DNA of 64,000 nt from Echinicola sp. 20G. Its GTDB lineage: Bacteria > Bacteroidota > Bacteroidia > Cytophagales > Cyclobacteriaceae. The notes beneath the pieces are model-generated. The model saw only the letters and a list, made by a program, of their open reading frames with translations, was not told the origin of the DNA and made no database searches. Location of the stretch: the NCBI RefSeq assembly GCF_015533855.1, contig NZ_AP024154.1, positions 5,167,501 through 5,231,500 on the forward strand, in the 5' to 3' direction. The translations under genes were made by a program, and so were the position numbers. Below, piece after piece: positions 26,896 through 34,982 of the stretch; positions within the stretch are counted from its first letter, which is position 1; each line of letters begins with the position of its first letter.

Positions 26896-28674
26896 ATGAA
26901 AAATATAAAAAATCTATTCGGATCAATGGCGCTAATGGGCATTATGGCATCAGGTTGCGCAGAACTGGATCAATTCCCAGAAGCCACCACTTCAGGCGGT
27001 GCTGTTTTTAACAGTGAAAATGGACTGGAGCTTTATGCCAACTCATTTTACAATGCTCTCCCCACAGCTCGAGACATCCACTCTGGAGATGCTATGGCTG
27101 ACTATTCTGCCAGAACCCAGGTTCCTGACTTTCTTCGTCCGGGCAACTTTACTCCCACCCAAAGTAGTGGCTGGTCATGGAGTGAATTGAGAAATATCAA
27201 TTACTTCCTGGAAAACAATGTGAGTGAAGAACTCACCCCTGAAACCAGAAATCATTATAATGCCCTTGCTAAATTTTTCCGAGCTTACTTTTACTTTGAA
27301 AAAGTAAAGCGATTTGGAGATGTTCCGTGGATCAACAAAACCATGGACGTGAATGATCCAGACCTTTTCAATGGACGTGATTCCAGAACCTTGGTGATGG
27401 ATTCTGTATTGAGGGATCTTGATTACGCCATCGAAAATATCCAGGCCATAGATGATGACAGCAGAAGCTTGATCACCAAAAACGTCGTTCTTGGATTCAA
27501 ATCCCGCATTTGTCTGTTTGAAGGTACTTTTAGAAAGTACCACACAGATTATGGACTTACTTCTTCAGCCGACCAATGGTTGACTGAAGCTGCTGAAGCT
27601 GCTGAAGAGGTTATCGAAAGCGGAGACTTCTCCTTGTATCAGGGTGCGGGCGAAGAATCTTCCTACCGTTCTTTATTTATCAGTGAAAAACCGGTTTCAC
27701 AGGAAATAATTCTTTCTGTTGTCATTGATCCGGCCTTAAGTGTATTTCATGATGCCAATTGGTGGTGGACAAGTTCTACCTATGGTTCACGGGTAAGTTT
27801 GACCAGGGATTTTGTCAACACCTACTTGAACATTGATGGAAGTCCTTTCACTGATGTAGCGGGGCATGAAACCATGACCTTTGTGGAAGAAACTCAAAAC
27901 AGGGATAAAAGGCTACAACAAACGATCAGAATGGGTGATTATACCCGAACCAACGCAGGTTCTGTTGTTCCTGCGCCTCCAATTTTCTCCTATACTTACA
28001 CAGGTTACCAACCCATCAAATGGACCTTGGACGACATGTATTATGACGGCGGGAGCCGTAATATTAACAGTGTAAGTGTCATGAGATATGCCGAAATCTT
28101 ACTGAACTATGCTGAAGCAAAAGCGGAATTGGGAACATTGGATGCTGAAAGTTGGAACCAGACCGTTGGAGCCTTGAGGGCCAGAGCAGGCATCACGGAA
28201 AACCTTGGCCTTCCTACCGTCGTGGACGCATATCTACAGCAGGTCTATTTCCCAGAGATTACCGACCCCATTTTATTGGAAGTGAGACGTGAAAGAGGTA
28301 TAGAATTGGTTTTTGAAGGATTTAGGTTCTATGATATCGTGAGGTGGAAAAAAGGGGAATTGATGGAAATGAAATGGAATGGCTTTTATGTTCCAGCACT
28401 CAACACTCCGATTGACCTTAATGAGGATGGCATCTTGGACGTGGCTTTTTATACATCCATGCCGTCTAACCCTGTGGAAGGAGTAACCTATATCAATGTT
28501 TCAACTAACATTGACTCTGGTATCAACCCACAACAATTATCCGAAGAAAACAAGGGAGAAATTCATTGGTTAGACCATCAACCTAGGGAATGGGAAGAAA
28601 AAAACTATCTTTACCCTATACCTGAAAATGATCTGCTGATGAATCCAGAATTGGGACAAAACCCCGGTTGGTAA
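26896..28674 (+). CDS. SusD/RagB-family glycan-binding lipoprotein
   Basis: Starting at ATG 26896, the 592-residue protein has a lipoprotein signal with lipobox (MASGC, Cys21). An in-frame TTG at 26881 lies only 1 base after the SusC stop and is not preferred. The N-terminal SusD-like tetratricopeptide region (FFRAYFYFEKVKRFGDVPWI) and the C-terminal RagB/SusD domain (MRYAEILLNYAEAKAELG, then EVRRERGIELVFEGFRFYD) are clear. It sits on the cell surface and delivers glycan to SusC. A short Glu-Ala repeat occurs near residue 230. It belongs to the susC-susD-EEP transcript. Confidence 0.96.
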   Translation: MKNIKNLFGSMALMGIMASGCAELDQFPEATTSGGAVFNSENGLELYANSFYNALPTARDIHSGDAMADYSARTQVPDFLRPGNFTPTQSSGWSWSELRNINYFLENNVSEELTPETRNHYNALAKFFRAYFYFEKVKRFGDVPWINKTMDVNDPDLFNGRDSRTLVMDSVLRDLDYAIENIQAIDDDSRSLITKNVVLGFKSRICLFEGTFRKYHTDYGLTSSADQWLTEAAEAAEEVIESGDFSLYQGAGEESSYRSLFISEKPVSQEIILSVVIDPALSVFHDANWWWTSSTYGSRVSLTRDFVNTYLNIDGSPFTDVAGHETMTFVEETQNRDKRLQQTIRMGDYTRTNAGSVVPAPPIFSYTYTGYQPIKWTLDDMYYDGGSRNINSVSVMRYAEILLNYAEAKAELGTLDAESWNQTVGALRARAGITENLGLPTVVDAYLQQVYFPEITDPILLEVRRERGIELVFEGFRFYDIVRWKKGELMEMKWNGFYVPALNTPIDLNEDGILDVAFYTSMPSNPVEGVTYINVSTNIDSGINPQQLSEENKGEIHWLDHQPREWEEKNYLYPIPENDLLMNPELGQNPGW

Positions 28675-28737
28675 TTGATCTGATCATTAAATAATTATGA
28701 TCTAAAATAATTTAAACCTAAAAGCGCTAACGCAAAA

Positions 28738-29601
28738 ATGAAATCCTTAAAAACCAAGCTATTCGTAGCTTTTGTACTTCTAGGAAGCCTTATGGCTTCT
28801 TTTACTGTTCAAGCACAGACCAATGACCTGACAGTAGCCACCTTTAACCTTCGATATGATAACCCTGGTGATGCACCAAACAATTGGGACAACCGCAAAG
28901 AAGTAGTTGTTGACCTGATCAAATTCCATGGTTTTGATATTTTCGGAATCCAAGAAGGTCTCCATCATCAAGTAACTTACTTGGACGAGCACTTGACCAA
29001 CTTTGGCTATGTAGGAGTGGGTAGAGATAATGGAAAAGAAAAAGGCGAATACGCTGCAATTTTCTACAACAAAGACAAATTCAAAGTACTGGAAGGCGAT
29101 ACATTTTGGCTTTCCACAGACACCAGCAAACCTAATAAAGCTTGGGATGCTGCCCTTCCTAGAATTTGCACTTGGGCTAAAATGGAAGATAAGGCGACTG
29201 GCAAACAGTTCTATTTCTTCAATACCCATTTTGACCATGTAGGAGTGGAAGCTCGCCAGGAAAGTGGTAAACTTATTCTTAGTAAGATCAAGGAGGCGGA
29301 TAAGTCTGGAATTCCTGTTATGTTGACAGGAGATTTCAATGTGGACCAAGACAATCCGGCTTATCAGCTTTTAAAGGACTCCAAAGAACTTAAAGATTGC
29401 TATGAAGCAAGTGACCTACGCTATGCTAATAATGGTACCTTCAATAGTTTTGACCTTTCCAAAACAACTGATAGAAGGATTGACCATGTATTTGTGAGCG
29501 AATTCCTTCATGTCAAAAAATACGGGGTTTTAACGGACACCTATCATAACCGCTATCCATCAGACCATTTCCCTGTGATGGCTGTTATTGAATGGCAATA
29601 A
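28738..29601 (+). CDS. Secreted endonuclease/exonuclease/phosphatase (EEP) family hydrolase
   Basis: The 287-residue protein has a Sec signal peptide (cleavage near VQAQT, about residue 27). A complete EEP (DNase I-like) domain follows: TFNLRYDNP at the start, a metal-binding Glu in FGIQEG, NTHFDHVG, GDFNVDQDNPAY, and the C-terminal SDHFPV. The family hydrolyses phosphodiesters or phosphomonoesters with Mg2+. It is the last gene of the sigma/FecR/SusC/SusD cluster, 63 bases after SusD. In this setting a role on phosphorylated glycans, such as mannose phosphates or phosphodiesters of yeast mannan, is more likely than nuclease activity. That is inference. A strong terminator follows at once. 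Confidence 0.88.
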   Translation: MKSLKTKLFVAFVLLGSLMASFTVQAQTNDLTVATFNLRYDNPGDAPNNWDNRKEVVVDLIKFHGFDIFGIQEGLHHQVTYLDEHLTNFGYVGVGRDNGKEKGEYAAIFYNKDKFKVLEGDTFWLSTDTSKPNKAWDAALPRICTWAKMEDKATGKQFYFFNTHFDHVGVEARQESGKLILSKIKEADKSGIPVMLTGDFNVDQDNPAYQLLKDSKELKDCYEASDLRYANNGTFNSFDLSKTTDRRIDHVFVSEFLHVKKYGVLTDTYHNRYPSDHFPVMAVIEWQ

Positions 29602-29603
29602 AA

Positions 29604-29638
29604 AACGAAGCGCCAAGGTTAAACCTTGGCGCTTCGTT
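29604..29638. terminator. Strong bidirectional terminator after the SusCD-EEP operon
   Basis: AACGAAGCGCCAAGGTT (29604-29620) and its exact inverted repeat (29622-29638) form a nearly perfect hairpin. It is followed by TTTTTT on the plus strand and preceded by AAAAA, so it can also end the convergent gene at 29658. Confidence 0.9.
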
Positions 29639-29657
29639 TTTTACTTTTTTGAATATG

Positions 29658-30023
29658 CTAATCCTCAACTTTCCTATATTCTAAAGTTCCTTGCTTCGAG
29701 GAGATGACCCTTTTTTTGTCATCAATGTATTCAATATCAAATTTTGCCTTAATGACCATCACGGAAATTGTTAGCGATTTTTCATCTTTGGAAAGCTTCC
29801 AACTACCTTTGGTCTCCTTATCTCCAATAAGGCTTTTAAATTTAGCATCCTCTTCAAATACTTGATAAACCTCATCAGTCTTGAATTTGGAAACAATATC
29901 TTGCTCCTCTCCTTTTTTCGTCCATTTTTCCAACTTCCACTTACCGATCAACAATTCCTCTGTTTGCGCCTGAGCCGAGAAAGCCCAAAAAAGAACCATG
30001 GAAATTAAAATAATCTTTTTCAT
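29658..30023 (-). CDS. Small secreted lipocalin-like protein
   Basis: A 121-residue protein with a Sec signal peptide (cleavage near AQAQT, residue 20). It has one small beta-rich domain opening with LLIGKWKLEKW, the usual start of lipocalin-like domains in Bacteroidota. Later strands include KGSWKLSKDEKSLTI and KRVISSKQGTLEYRKV. Proteins of this size and pattern are common, and their ligands are unknown. It is monocistronic, using the terminator at 29604-29638. Confidence 0.65.
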   Translation of the reverse strand: MKKIILISMVLFWAFSAQAQTEELLIGKWKLEKWTKKGEEQDIVSKFKTDEVYQVFEEDAKFKSLIGDKETKGSWKLSKDEKSLTISVMVIKAKFDIEYIDDKKRVISSKQGTLEYRKVED

Positions 30024-30128
30024 ATCAAGCTTGCTTGCATTTGTTAGAACCTATTTACCTGTAATATAAGGATTTGAAAAAAGAATGATAAGCTTGAGCT
30101 ACATTATAATTATCCCATTATTGAATTT

Positions 30129-30626
30129 TCATTTAGCCAATAAGCGATCTAACCTCATTCTATGGTGACGCTGAAGGATCACTGGATACAAATTTCCAAT
30201 CACATTGATCAGATTGGCAATTACGGCGATCAAGTAATAGCCTTTCCACAGCAAGAGGATAGATAACAAAAAGATTAACCAAAAAGCAGCAAAATGCCCA
30301 AACTCAGCTTGCTTGGACATCACAACTAAGTGTTTTAAACCTGATCTTGTGCCATCAAAAAATCTTTTCTTGTTTTTTGTATTGCCCCAAAAGGCCAATA
30401 CAATAATCAATCTAAAATGCCGGACCCCCAACTTGTGATAAATTCTCTTCAGTTTTTTGGGTCGTTTGATGGTATAGTACTGCTCGGGCAAAAGTTTACT
30501 GGTGGTAAAAACAAAGCCCAAAAATGCAAAACCTCCAGTGACAAAAAGGGTCAATAGAAAAGCCAAAATAACCGATTCCATCAAAGAATAAAGTATACTG
30601 GGATCTCTCATAAACTGCCGCATCAT
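30129..30626 (-). CDS. CrtO-like (glycosyl-diaponeurosporenoate acyltransferase-type) membrane protein
   Basis: The 165-residue membrane protein has two N-terminal hydrophobic stretches (about 13-45) and a C-terminal hydrophobic pair (about 112-150). The C-terminal pattern KQAEFGHF ... NLYPVILQRHHRMRLDRLL resembles the K-AE--H and N-P-I-QRYNRPRL motifs of staphylococcal CrtO, which is also 165 residues long. CrtO acylates a glycosylated carotenoid in staphyloxanthin synthesis. No other carotenoid gene is nearby, so the acceptor here may be different. The similarity is by eye and moderate. The gene lies 66 bases downstream of the Cys-rich membrane protein on the same strand. Confidence 0.55.
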   Translation of the reverse strand: MMRQFMRDPSILYSLMESVILAFLLTLFVTGGFAFLGFVFTTSKLLPEQYYTIKRPKKLKRIYHKLGVRHFRLIIVLAFWGNTKNKKRFFDGTRSGLKHLVVMSKQAEFGHFAAFWLIFLLSILLLWKGYYLIAVIANLINVIGNLYPVILQRHHRMRLDRLLAK

Positions 30627-30692
30627 TTCCCATGTTCTATAAAATAGAAAAATAGAAAATAGAGGAAACAGTATTTTTTTCAGGGTTTTCAG

Positions 30693-31220
30693 CTATCTGT
30701 AGTGTTTTCTTGTAAATTCCAGTTTGGTGTCGAACTCTTTATTTCCATGTAAATCCTTTCTAACTGTAATTTCAATCTCGTAAGAAATATTATACACTCC
30801 TAATAAACGATCCAATCTTTCCTTTTTCTCCTTTGCAACGGCCATATCCCTCTTGTATTTGTTGACAGGACCTGTGGCCATAGGTAGTACCAAAAAACCT
30901 ATTCCTCCTATAATGAAAGGAACAGTTGCAACAATTCCTTTATCCCAGGCCATTGTCCCATACCAATAGCCAGCAACCATAAAGGCAATTGCAATGAGTA
31001 GAAAAACAATCAAATTCCCAATGGTCAAAGCCTTGGTAGATTTGACCAAGTGGTGTTCAATATTTATATCACGAATCAGCTGTTTGTATTTTTCATCAAA
31101 CTTTATCTCGGCGCATTTATTTTTAAAATCAGGTTTTGATTGGGTTATTCCACAAAAAAATCCCTTTTCAATATCATATTGACTGTAGTCACAAAGTTTG
31201 CAGTGCTGTGCTAAATTCAT
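30693..31220 (-). CDS. Hypothetical membrane protein with N-terminal cysteine cluster
   Basis: A 175-residue protein I do not recognise. The N-terminus carries CKLCDYSQYDIEKGFFC and then KNKCAEI, giving four cysteines (about 7, 10, 23, 35) that could bind zinc. Two membrane segments follow (about 65-88 and 97-115), then a charged, probably coiled region (AVAKEKKERLDRLLGVYN) and a cytoplasmic beta-rich tail. The layout suggests a membrane-anchored cytoplasmic metal-binding knuckle. It may share a transcript with the CrtO-like gene 66 bases downstream. Confidence 0.6.
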   Translation of the reverse strand: MNLAQHCKLCDYSQYDIEKGFFCGITQSKPDFKNKCAEIKFDEKYKQLIRDINIEHHLVKSTKALTIGNLIVFLLIAIAFMVAGYWYGTMAWDKGIVATVPFIIGGIGFLVLPMATGPVNKYKRDMAVAKEKKERLDRLLGVYNISYEIEITVRKDLHGNKEFDTKLEFTRKHYR

Positions 31221-31321
31221 TACAAAAGTTAATTTCTCGGTCTCATAAAACTAAGATAAGTCAAAAATTGATATTTTGTTTGGGTGACATCATCCAGAAA
31301 GACTACACTAATTAATCAAAA

Positions 31322-31365
31322 AAACATTTTGCTTGCTCCTGATTTTGGAAGCTAGCAAAATGTTT
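31322..31365 (-). terminator. Terminator downstream of the DinB-family gene
   Basis: AAACATTTTGCT (31322-31333) and AGCAAAATGTTT (31354-31365) form a perfect 12-bp stem with a 20-base loop. On the minus strand a T7 tract follows. It lies 42 bases after the stop of the DinB gene. Confidence 0.75.
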
Positions 31366-31406
31366 CAACTTAAGAATAACTACTTAATAATCATTACTCC
31401 AGCAAA

Positions 31407-31910
31407 TTACCTCTCCCAGAAAAATGGAGGTTGAATTCCTAGAGACCTCAAATACACATAGCCTTGTGCCCTGTGGTGAATCTCATTATCAACAAAATAG
31501 AGTAAGGTATTGTAATTGGTGTTTTCATATTGACCAAACGCTATTTCTACCTTTTGGAACCTATCAGAAGTTATTTTAGGCCATGTTTCATCAATAATTT
31601 GGGTTACCTTATCCCATAGTTCTAAAAGTCCTTCCTTAGTTTTGGGCATCGATTTGGAATGATCGAACTCCTCTACTTTCTCCCAGTTCCCCGTGGCCAA
31701 TCCTTCTACACCAGGCACTGCTATATCGATCATTTCCATGGCCATATCTGCAAAGGGTCTCATTCCACCAATACTATAGCCGAAAAGTTTATCCTCTGGA
31801 AAAGCTTCAATCACCCTTCTGGTTAGTCTTCTATGTCCTTGCCAATGAGCCAACATGGCATCTGTAGAAATAAATAAAGGTTGTACGGCTGCTGCTGATT
31901 GCGTTTTCAT
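31407..31910 (-). CDS. DinB-family four-helix protein
   Basis: The 167-residue protein matches the DinB/YfiT-like four-helix bundle superfamily. The N-terminal helix has AMLAHWQGHRRLTRRVIEAF with His22 and His26. The middle has ADMAMEMIDIAVPG. The C-terminal helix has NTLLYFVDNEIHHRAQGYVY with the usual metal-ligand histidines. These proteins bind a metal and act as thiol-dependent transferases in some bacteria; in others the function is unknown. No DNA-damage role should be assumed from the family name. The gene stands alone with its own terminator. Confidence 0.85.
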   Translation of the reverse strand: MKTQSAAAVQPLFISTDAMLAHWQGHRRLTRRVIEAFPEDKLFGYSIGGMRPFADMAMEMIDIAVPGVEGLATGNWEKVEEFDHSKSMPKTKEGLLELWDKVTQIIDETWPKITSDRFQKVEIAFGQYENTNYNTLLYFVDNEIHHRAQGYVYLRSLGIQPPFFWER

Positions 31911-32048
31911 AATGTTGCTGTTTTTAAGGTTAGAATCAAATAATTATAACAAAGAAAATACACCTAAGTGACAGCCCTATGTCAGCAGGTATCAAAAAAA
32001 TCTCACCCTCTTATAATATTTCATACGGGGTAAACTACTCTTATTCAA

Positions 32049-32885
32049 TTACCCTCCGAACATCACCGAGGTCATGGTCAAAGATCCTCCCACTACTTTG
32101 TCATTAAAGAAGCTAGTTTGATCCTTTCCGCTTTTCAAGCCCATGGTATACAGCAAAGGAATATAATGGTCTGGTGTTGGAATGGCAAGCTGAGCTGATT
32201 TTCCCAATTTCTCATATTGAATTAAAGCGTTGTAGTCTCCTTCCAAAATCAAATTCTTAAATGTATCATTCATCTCTATTGCCCAATCATAGCCGTATTC
32301 TGGTTCGTTTAATTTGCTCCATGCTACCATTCTCAAGTTATGCACCATATTGCCACTTCCTATGATCAGTACCCCTTTTTTCCTTAATTGGTATAGCTCT
32401 CGGGCCAACTCATAATGATATTTTGGAGATTGGTAATAGTCTATACTCAACTGCAAAACAGGAATATTGGCTGCTGGATACATATGTCGAACAACAGTCC
32501 AAGTGCCATGGTCCAAGCCCCACTCATGGTCCAAATCTATTTTTGTATATTGAATTTGATTTGCCGTAAACTCCGCCAAATCAGGATCTCCAGGAGCTGG
32601 ATATTGAACATCAAAAAGGGCCTGAGGAAAACCACCAAAATCATGAATGGTTTTAGGAAAATCCATCGCCGTTATTCTTGTCCCCCTGCTGAGCCAATGA
32701 GCCGAAATAACCAAGACTGCTTTTGGAGTTGGGATCTCCTGCCCCAACTTCCTCCAATACTGGGAAAAAACATTGTCTTCAATACCGTTCATCGGTGAAC
32801 CATGTCCAATAAACAATACCGGCATCACAAAATCCTGATCATCTAGATGATCAGCATAACGCTTAAATTCAGATAAATTTTTCAT
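32049..32885 (-). CDS. ygiD: 4,5-DOPA-extradiol-dioxygenase-like protein (LigB superfamily)
   Basis: The 278-residue protein is a full-length YgiD/DODA-type member of the class III extradiol dioxygenases. Metal-site residues are visible: His28 in FIGHGSPMNG, His63 in ISAHWLSRG, and a His in HEWGLDHGTWTVVRHMYP. IIGSGNMVHNLR is also typical. Family members open catechol rings with non-haem metal; the E. coli homologue acts on L-DOPA in vitro, and the physiological substrate is unclear. It is monocistronic and divergent from the next gene, with a candidate promoter in between. Confidence 0.9.
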   Translation of the reverse strand: MKNLSEFKRYADHLDDQDFVMPVLFIGHGSPMNGIEDNVFSQYWRKLGQEIPTPKAVLVISAHWLSRGTRITAMDFPKTIHDFGGFPQALFDVQYPAPGDPDLAEFTANQIQYTKIDLDHEWGLDHGTWTVVRHMYPAANIPVLQLSIDYYQSPKYHYELARELYQLRKKGVLIIGSGNMVHNLRMVAWSKLNEPEYGYDWAIEMNDTFKNLILEGDYNALIQYEKLGKSAQLAIPTPDHYIPLLYTMGLKSGKDQTSFFNDKVVGGSLTMTSVMFGG

Positions 32886-33193
32886 GATAAATAGAATGTG
32901 TCTTCAAATGGACAGGTAGATTTCCTCTTTACCTATTTCTAAACAAACAGATGCATTATGTGTATCAAAATTACTTGACCCGAACTATTCGAACTTCGAC
33001 CCTCATTAACTACTAATTCAAACAAATTATGTTTCAGATAATTCCATAATTACATGTATATACAAATATTTTTTTCTTCACCCAATTAATTATATTTACT
33101 AAAAAGTATTTACCTCATTTTCAGTGTTTTTATCACACCAACTTTTATTTGATGAAACCAATCTAACTCTTAATATACCCAAAATAAAAAGCT
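32886..33193. other. Divergent intergenic region of 308 bases
   Basis: No gene seen. On the minus strand TAATTTTG (32966-32973) matches the -7 consensus TAnnTTTG and may drive the ygiD-like gene; its -33 element is weak. No clear promoter is seen for the plus-strand gene at 33194. Confidence 0.45.
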
Positions 33194-34240
33194 ATGGAAA
33201 AGGAAAAAAGAGCTTCAATTTTATCCGAAATAAGTGATTGGCTGAAACTTTTAGGTCTGGTTGTTTTGGTCGGAGAAGCTATCATCATTTTGGCGATGAA
33301 CCTGACCCCAAAAGATCACCCAATGTCAAGTTGGTACCCTATTTTTATGCTGATCTTTTTGATAATTATCGTTGTTGGAATTTTTATCGATCGCTATCAC
33401 CAAAGAAATTCGGATACCGCTAAGGAGGAAATTAAGTTTGGCTCCAAAGTAATAGATATTGACACCCATAAACCGCCAACGGCTCCTGCACCGGAAAATA
33501 CAGAATTGAATTTTGTGGACAACAAATTGGGTTTTTCTTTAAAACGCCCCCAACTCAAACACTGGAAGGATCCACTGTACCTCAGCAATAAAGAATACCT
33601 GCTGAAATTGGGAGCAATCCAAGAAGAGCAATGGCCCACAATTGAAGCTAACAGCTCCCTGATGCCCTTTGGAAACATGTTGATCCAATCAGAAACGGTG
33701 ATGTTTGAATATGGAGAGCCTTTAGAAATCAATTTTACAGATGCCTCCACCACAGATATGATCGAAAAATACATCATTAGGCTTTCTGAATTTCAAAAGG
33801 CCAATGATGGAAATCCCCTCACCGAAGAAGAACAACAAAAGCTCCGGTATGACTTGTTTTATGGACAGCTTCAAGTCCAGAACATGATGTTTTCCAATAG
33901 CTTTATCATTCAGGTAATGGACAAGAAAAAAAGCCTCGATACGCTTTTTGAGCCCAATTTACCCAACCTGTATAATTCCATTCAAAAAACGCTCAGCGAG
34001 GGCTTGGATCAACTTGTCAGCGGAAAAGACTCTATCCTTTGGAGCTCTACCAATTCAATTAAAAACATTGCCATCAATGGAGAAACGCAGCACATCTCTA
34101 TCTATCGGATGAACCGACTATTTGAAAATGAGAAGCACTTCTACCAATTGCAAATCCAATGGAGTCCTCAATCCAAAGCAGCCATCAGCATTTGGGAAGA
34201 ACTTAAAGAAATGTTCGAGACCTTTAAACTCATAGAATGA
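33194..34240 (+). CDS. Hypothetical protein with two N-terminal membrane segments
   Basis: The 348-residue protein has two hydrophobic helices (about 18-37 LLGLVVLVGEAIIILAMNL and 47-66 IFMLIFLIIIVVGIFID). A linker with Pro-rich PPTAPAPENTE follows. A soluble domain of about 250 residues starts LGFSLKRPQLKHW and ends in a segment resembling a substrate-binding or stress-related domain (HFYQLQIQWSPQSKAAISIW). I do not recognise the family. By the positive-inside rule the large domain should be cytoplasmic. It lies 58 bases before the 2H phosphoesterase gene on the same strand, so they may be cotranscribed. Confidence 0.65.
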   Translation: MEKEKRASILSEISDWLKLLGLVVLVGEAIIILAMNLTPKDHPMSSWYPIFMLIFLIIIVVGIFIDRYHQRNSDTAKEEIKFGSKVIDIDTHKPPTAPAPENTELNFVDNKLGFSLKRPQLKHWKDPLYLSNKEYLLKLGAIQEEQWPTIEANSSLMPFGNMLIQSETVMFEYGEPLEINFTDASTTDMIEKYIIRLSEFQKANDGNPLTEEEQQKLRYDLFYGQLQVQNMMFSNSFIIQVMDKKKSLDTLFEPNLPNLYNSIQKTLSEGLDQLVSGKDSILWSSTNSIKNIAINGETQHISIYRMNRLFENEKHFYQLQIQWSPQSKAAISIWEELKEMFETFKLIE

Positions 34241-34298
34241 ATTATTTCACTTACCTTTTGGGTTGAAATCAATCTAGCAATTTGGCAAGTGGACCATT

Positions 34299-34979
34299 AT
34301 GGATTTGAAAAAACATTACGACCAACTTTTTGAAAATTCCCTGATTAAAGTCAAAACCGACCAATATGAGATCGATAAGCAAATACAGTCCCCTGCTGAC
34401 AGTCGCAGGGGCATAACTTTACTTGCCCGACCAAGTTTAGAAACCAAAGGTCAGGTCCAAAACTTTTTAGATATTTTGAAAGGCCTGGAACCGAATCAAT
34501 ACTACTATCCGGACTCTGATCTTCATATGACCGTTTTGTCCATTATTTCCTGTTATGTTGGATTTGAACTTAAAAAAATTCATGTTCCAGATTATATTGA
34601 ATTGGTACAAAATAGTCTGAAAGGTGTTCAGCCGTTTAGGGTTGAATTTAAGGGAGCTACCTTTAGTCCAGCGGGAGTCTTGGTTAAAGGTTACCCTGAA
34701 AACAATACCTTACAGCAGCTTAGAAATCAGCTCCGTGATAATTTTAAAGGTGCTGACCTAGAACAAAGTCTGGACAAAAGGTACGCTATACAAACAGCCC
34801 ATTCTACCATTATGCGCTTCTCTTCCCCGCTTCAGCATAAAGAGCAACTCATTGCCATGGTCGAGCAATACAAAGATCATGATTTCGGAAGTTTTACGGT
34901 AGATTCTCTGGAATTAGTGTACAATGATTGGTACCAAAGAGATAGCAAAGTCAAGTTGCTGACTAAATTTTTAATTTAG
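34299..34979 (+). CDS. 2H phosphoesterase superfamily protein (2'-5' RNA ligase-like)
   Basis: The 226-residue cytoplasmic protein has the two histidine motifs that define the 2H superfamily: HMT at 76-78 (DLHMTVLS) and HST at 168-170 (TAHSTIMRF). They are separated by about 90 residues, as expected. Family members act on 2'-5' or cyclic phosphodiesters of RNA or nucleotides. Its gene ends 3 bases before the convergent stop of a lipoprotein gene. Upstream it may share a transcript with the membrane protein at 33194. The exact substrate cannot be read from the sequence. Confidence 0.82.
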   Translation: MDLKKHYDQLFENSLIKVKTDQYEIDKQIQSPADSRRGITLLARPSLETKGQVQNFLDILKGLEPNQYYYPDSDLHMTVLSIISCYVGFELKKIHVPDYIELVQNSLKGVQPFRVEFKGATFSPAGVLVKGYPENNTLQQLRNQLRDNFKGADLEQSLDKRYAIQTAHSTIMRFSSPLQHKEQLIAMVEQYKDHDFGSFTVDSLELVYNDWYQRDSKVKLLTKFLI

Positions 34980-34982
34980 CTT

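Noticed and set aside
27585..27612. Short GCTGAAGCT-type repeat in the SusD gene as a phase-variable repeat
   Set aside because: It has only about three imperfect copies in frame coding for Ala-Glu residues of a helix; ordinary coding redundancy explains it.
31407..31910. DNA-damage function for the DinB-family gene
   Set aside because: The family name is historical; this four-helix protein is unrelated to DNA polymerase IV.
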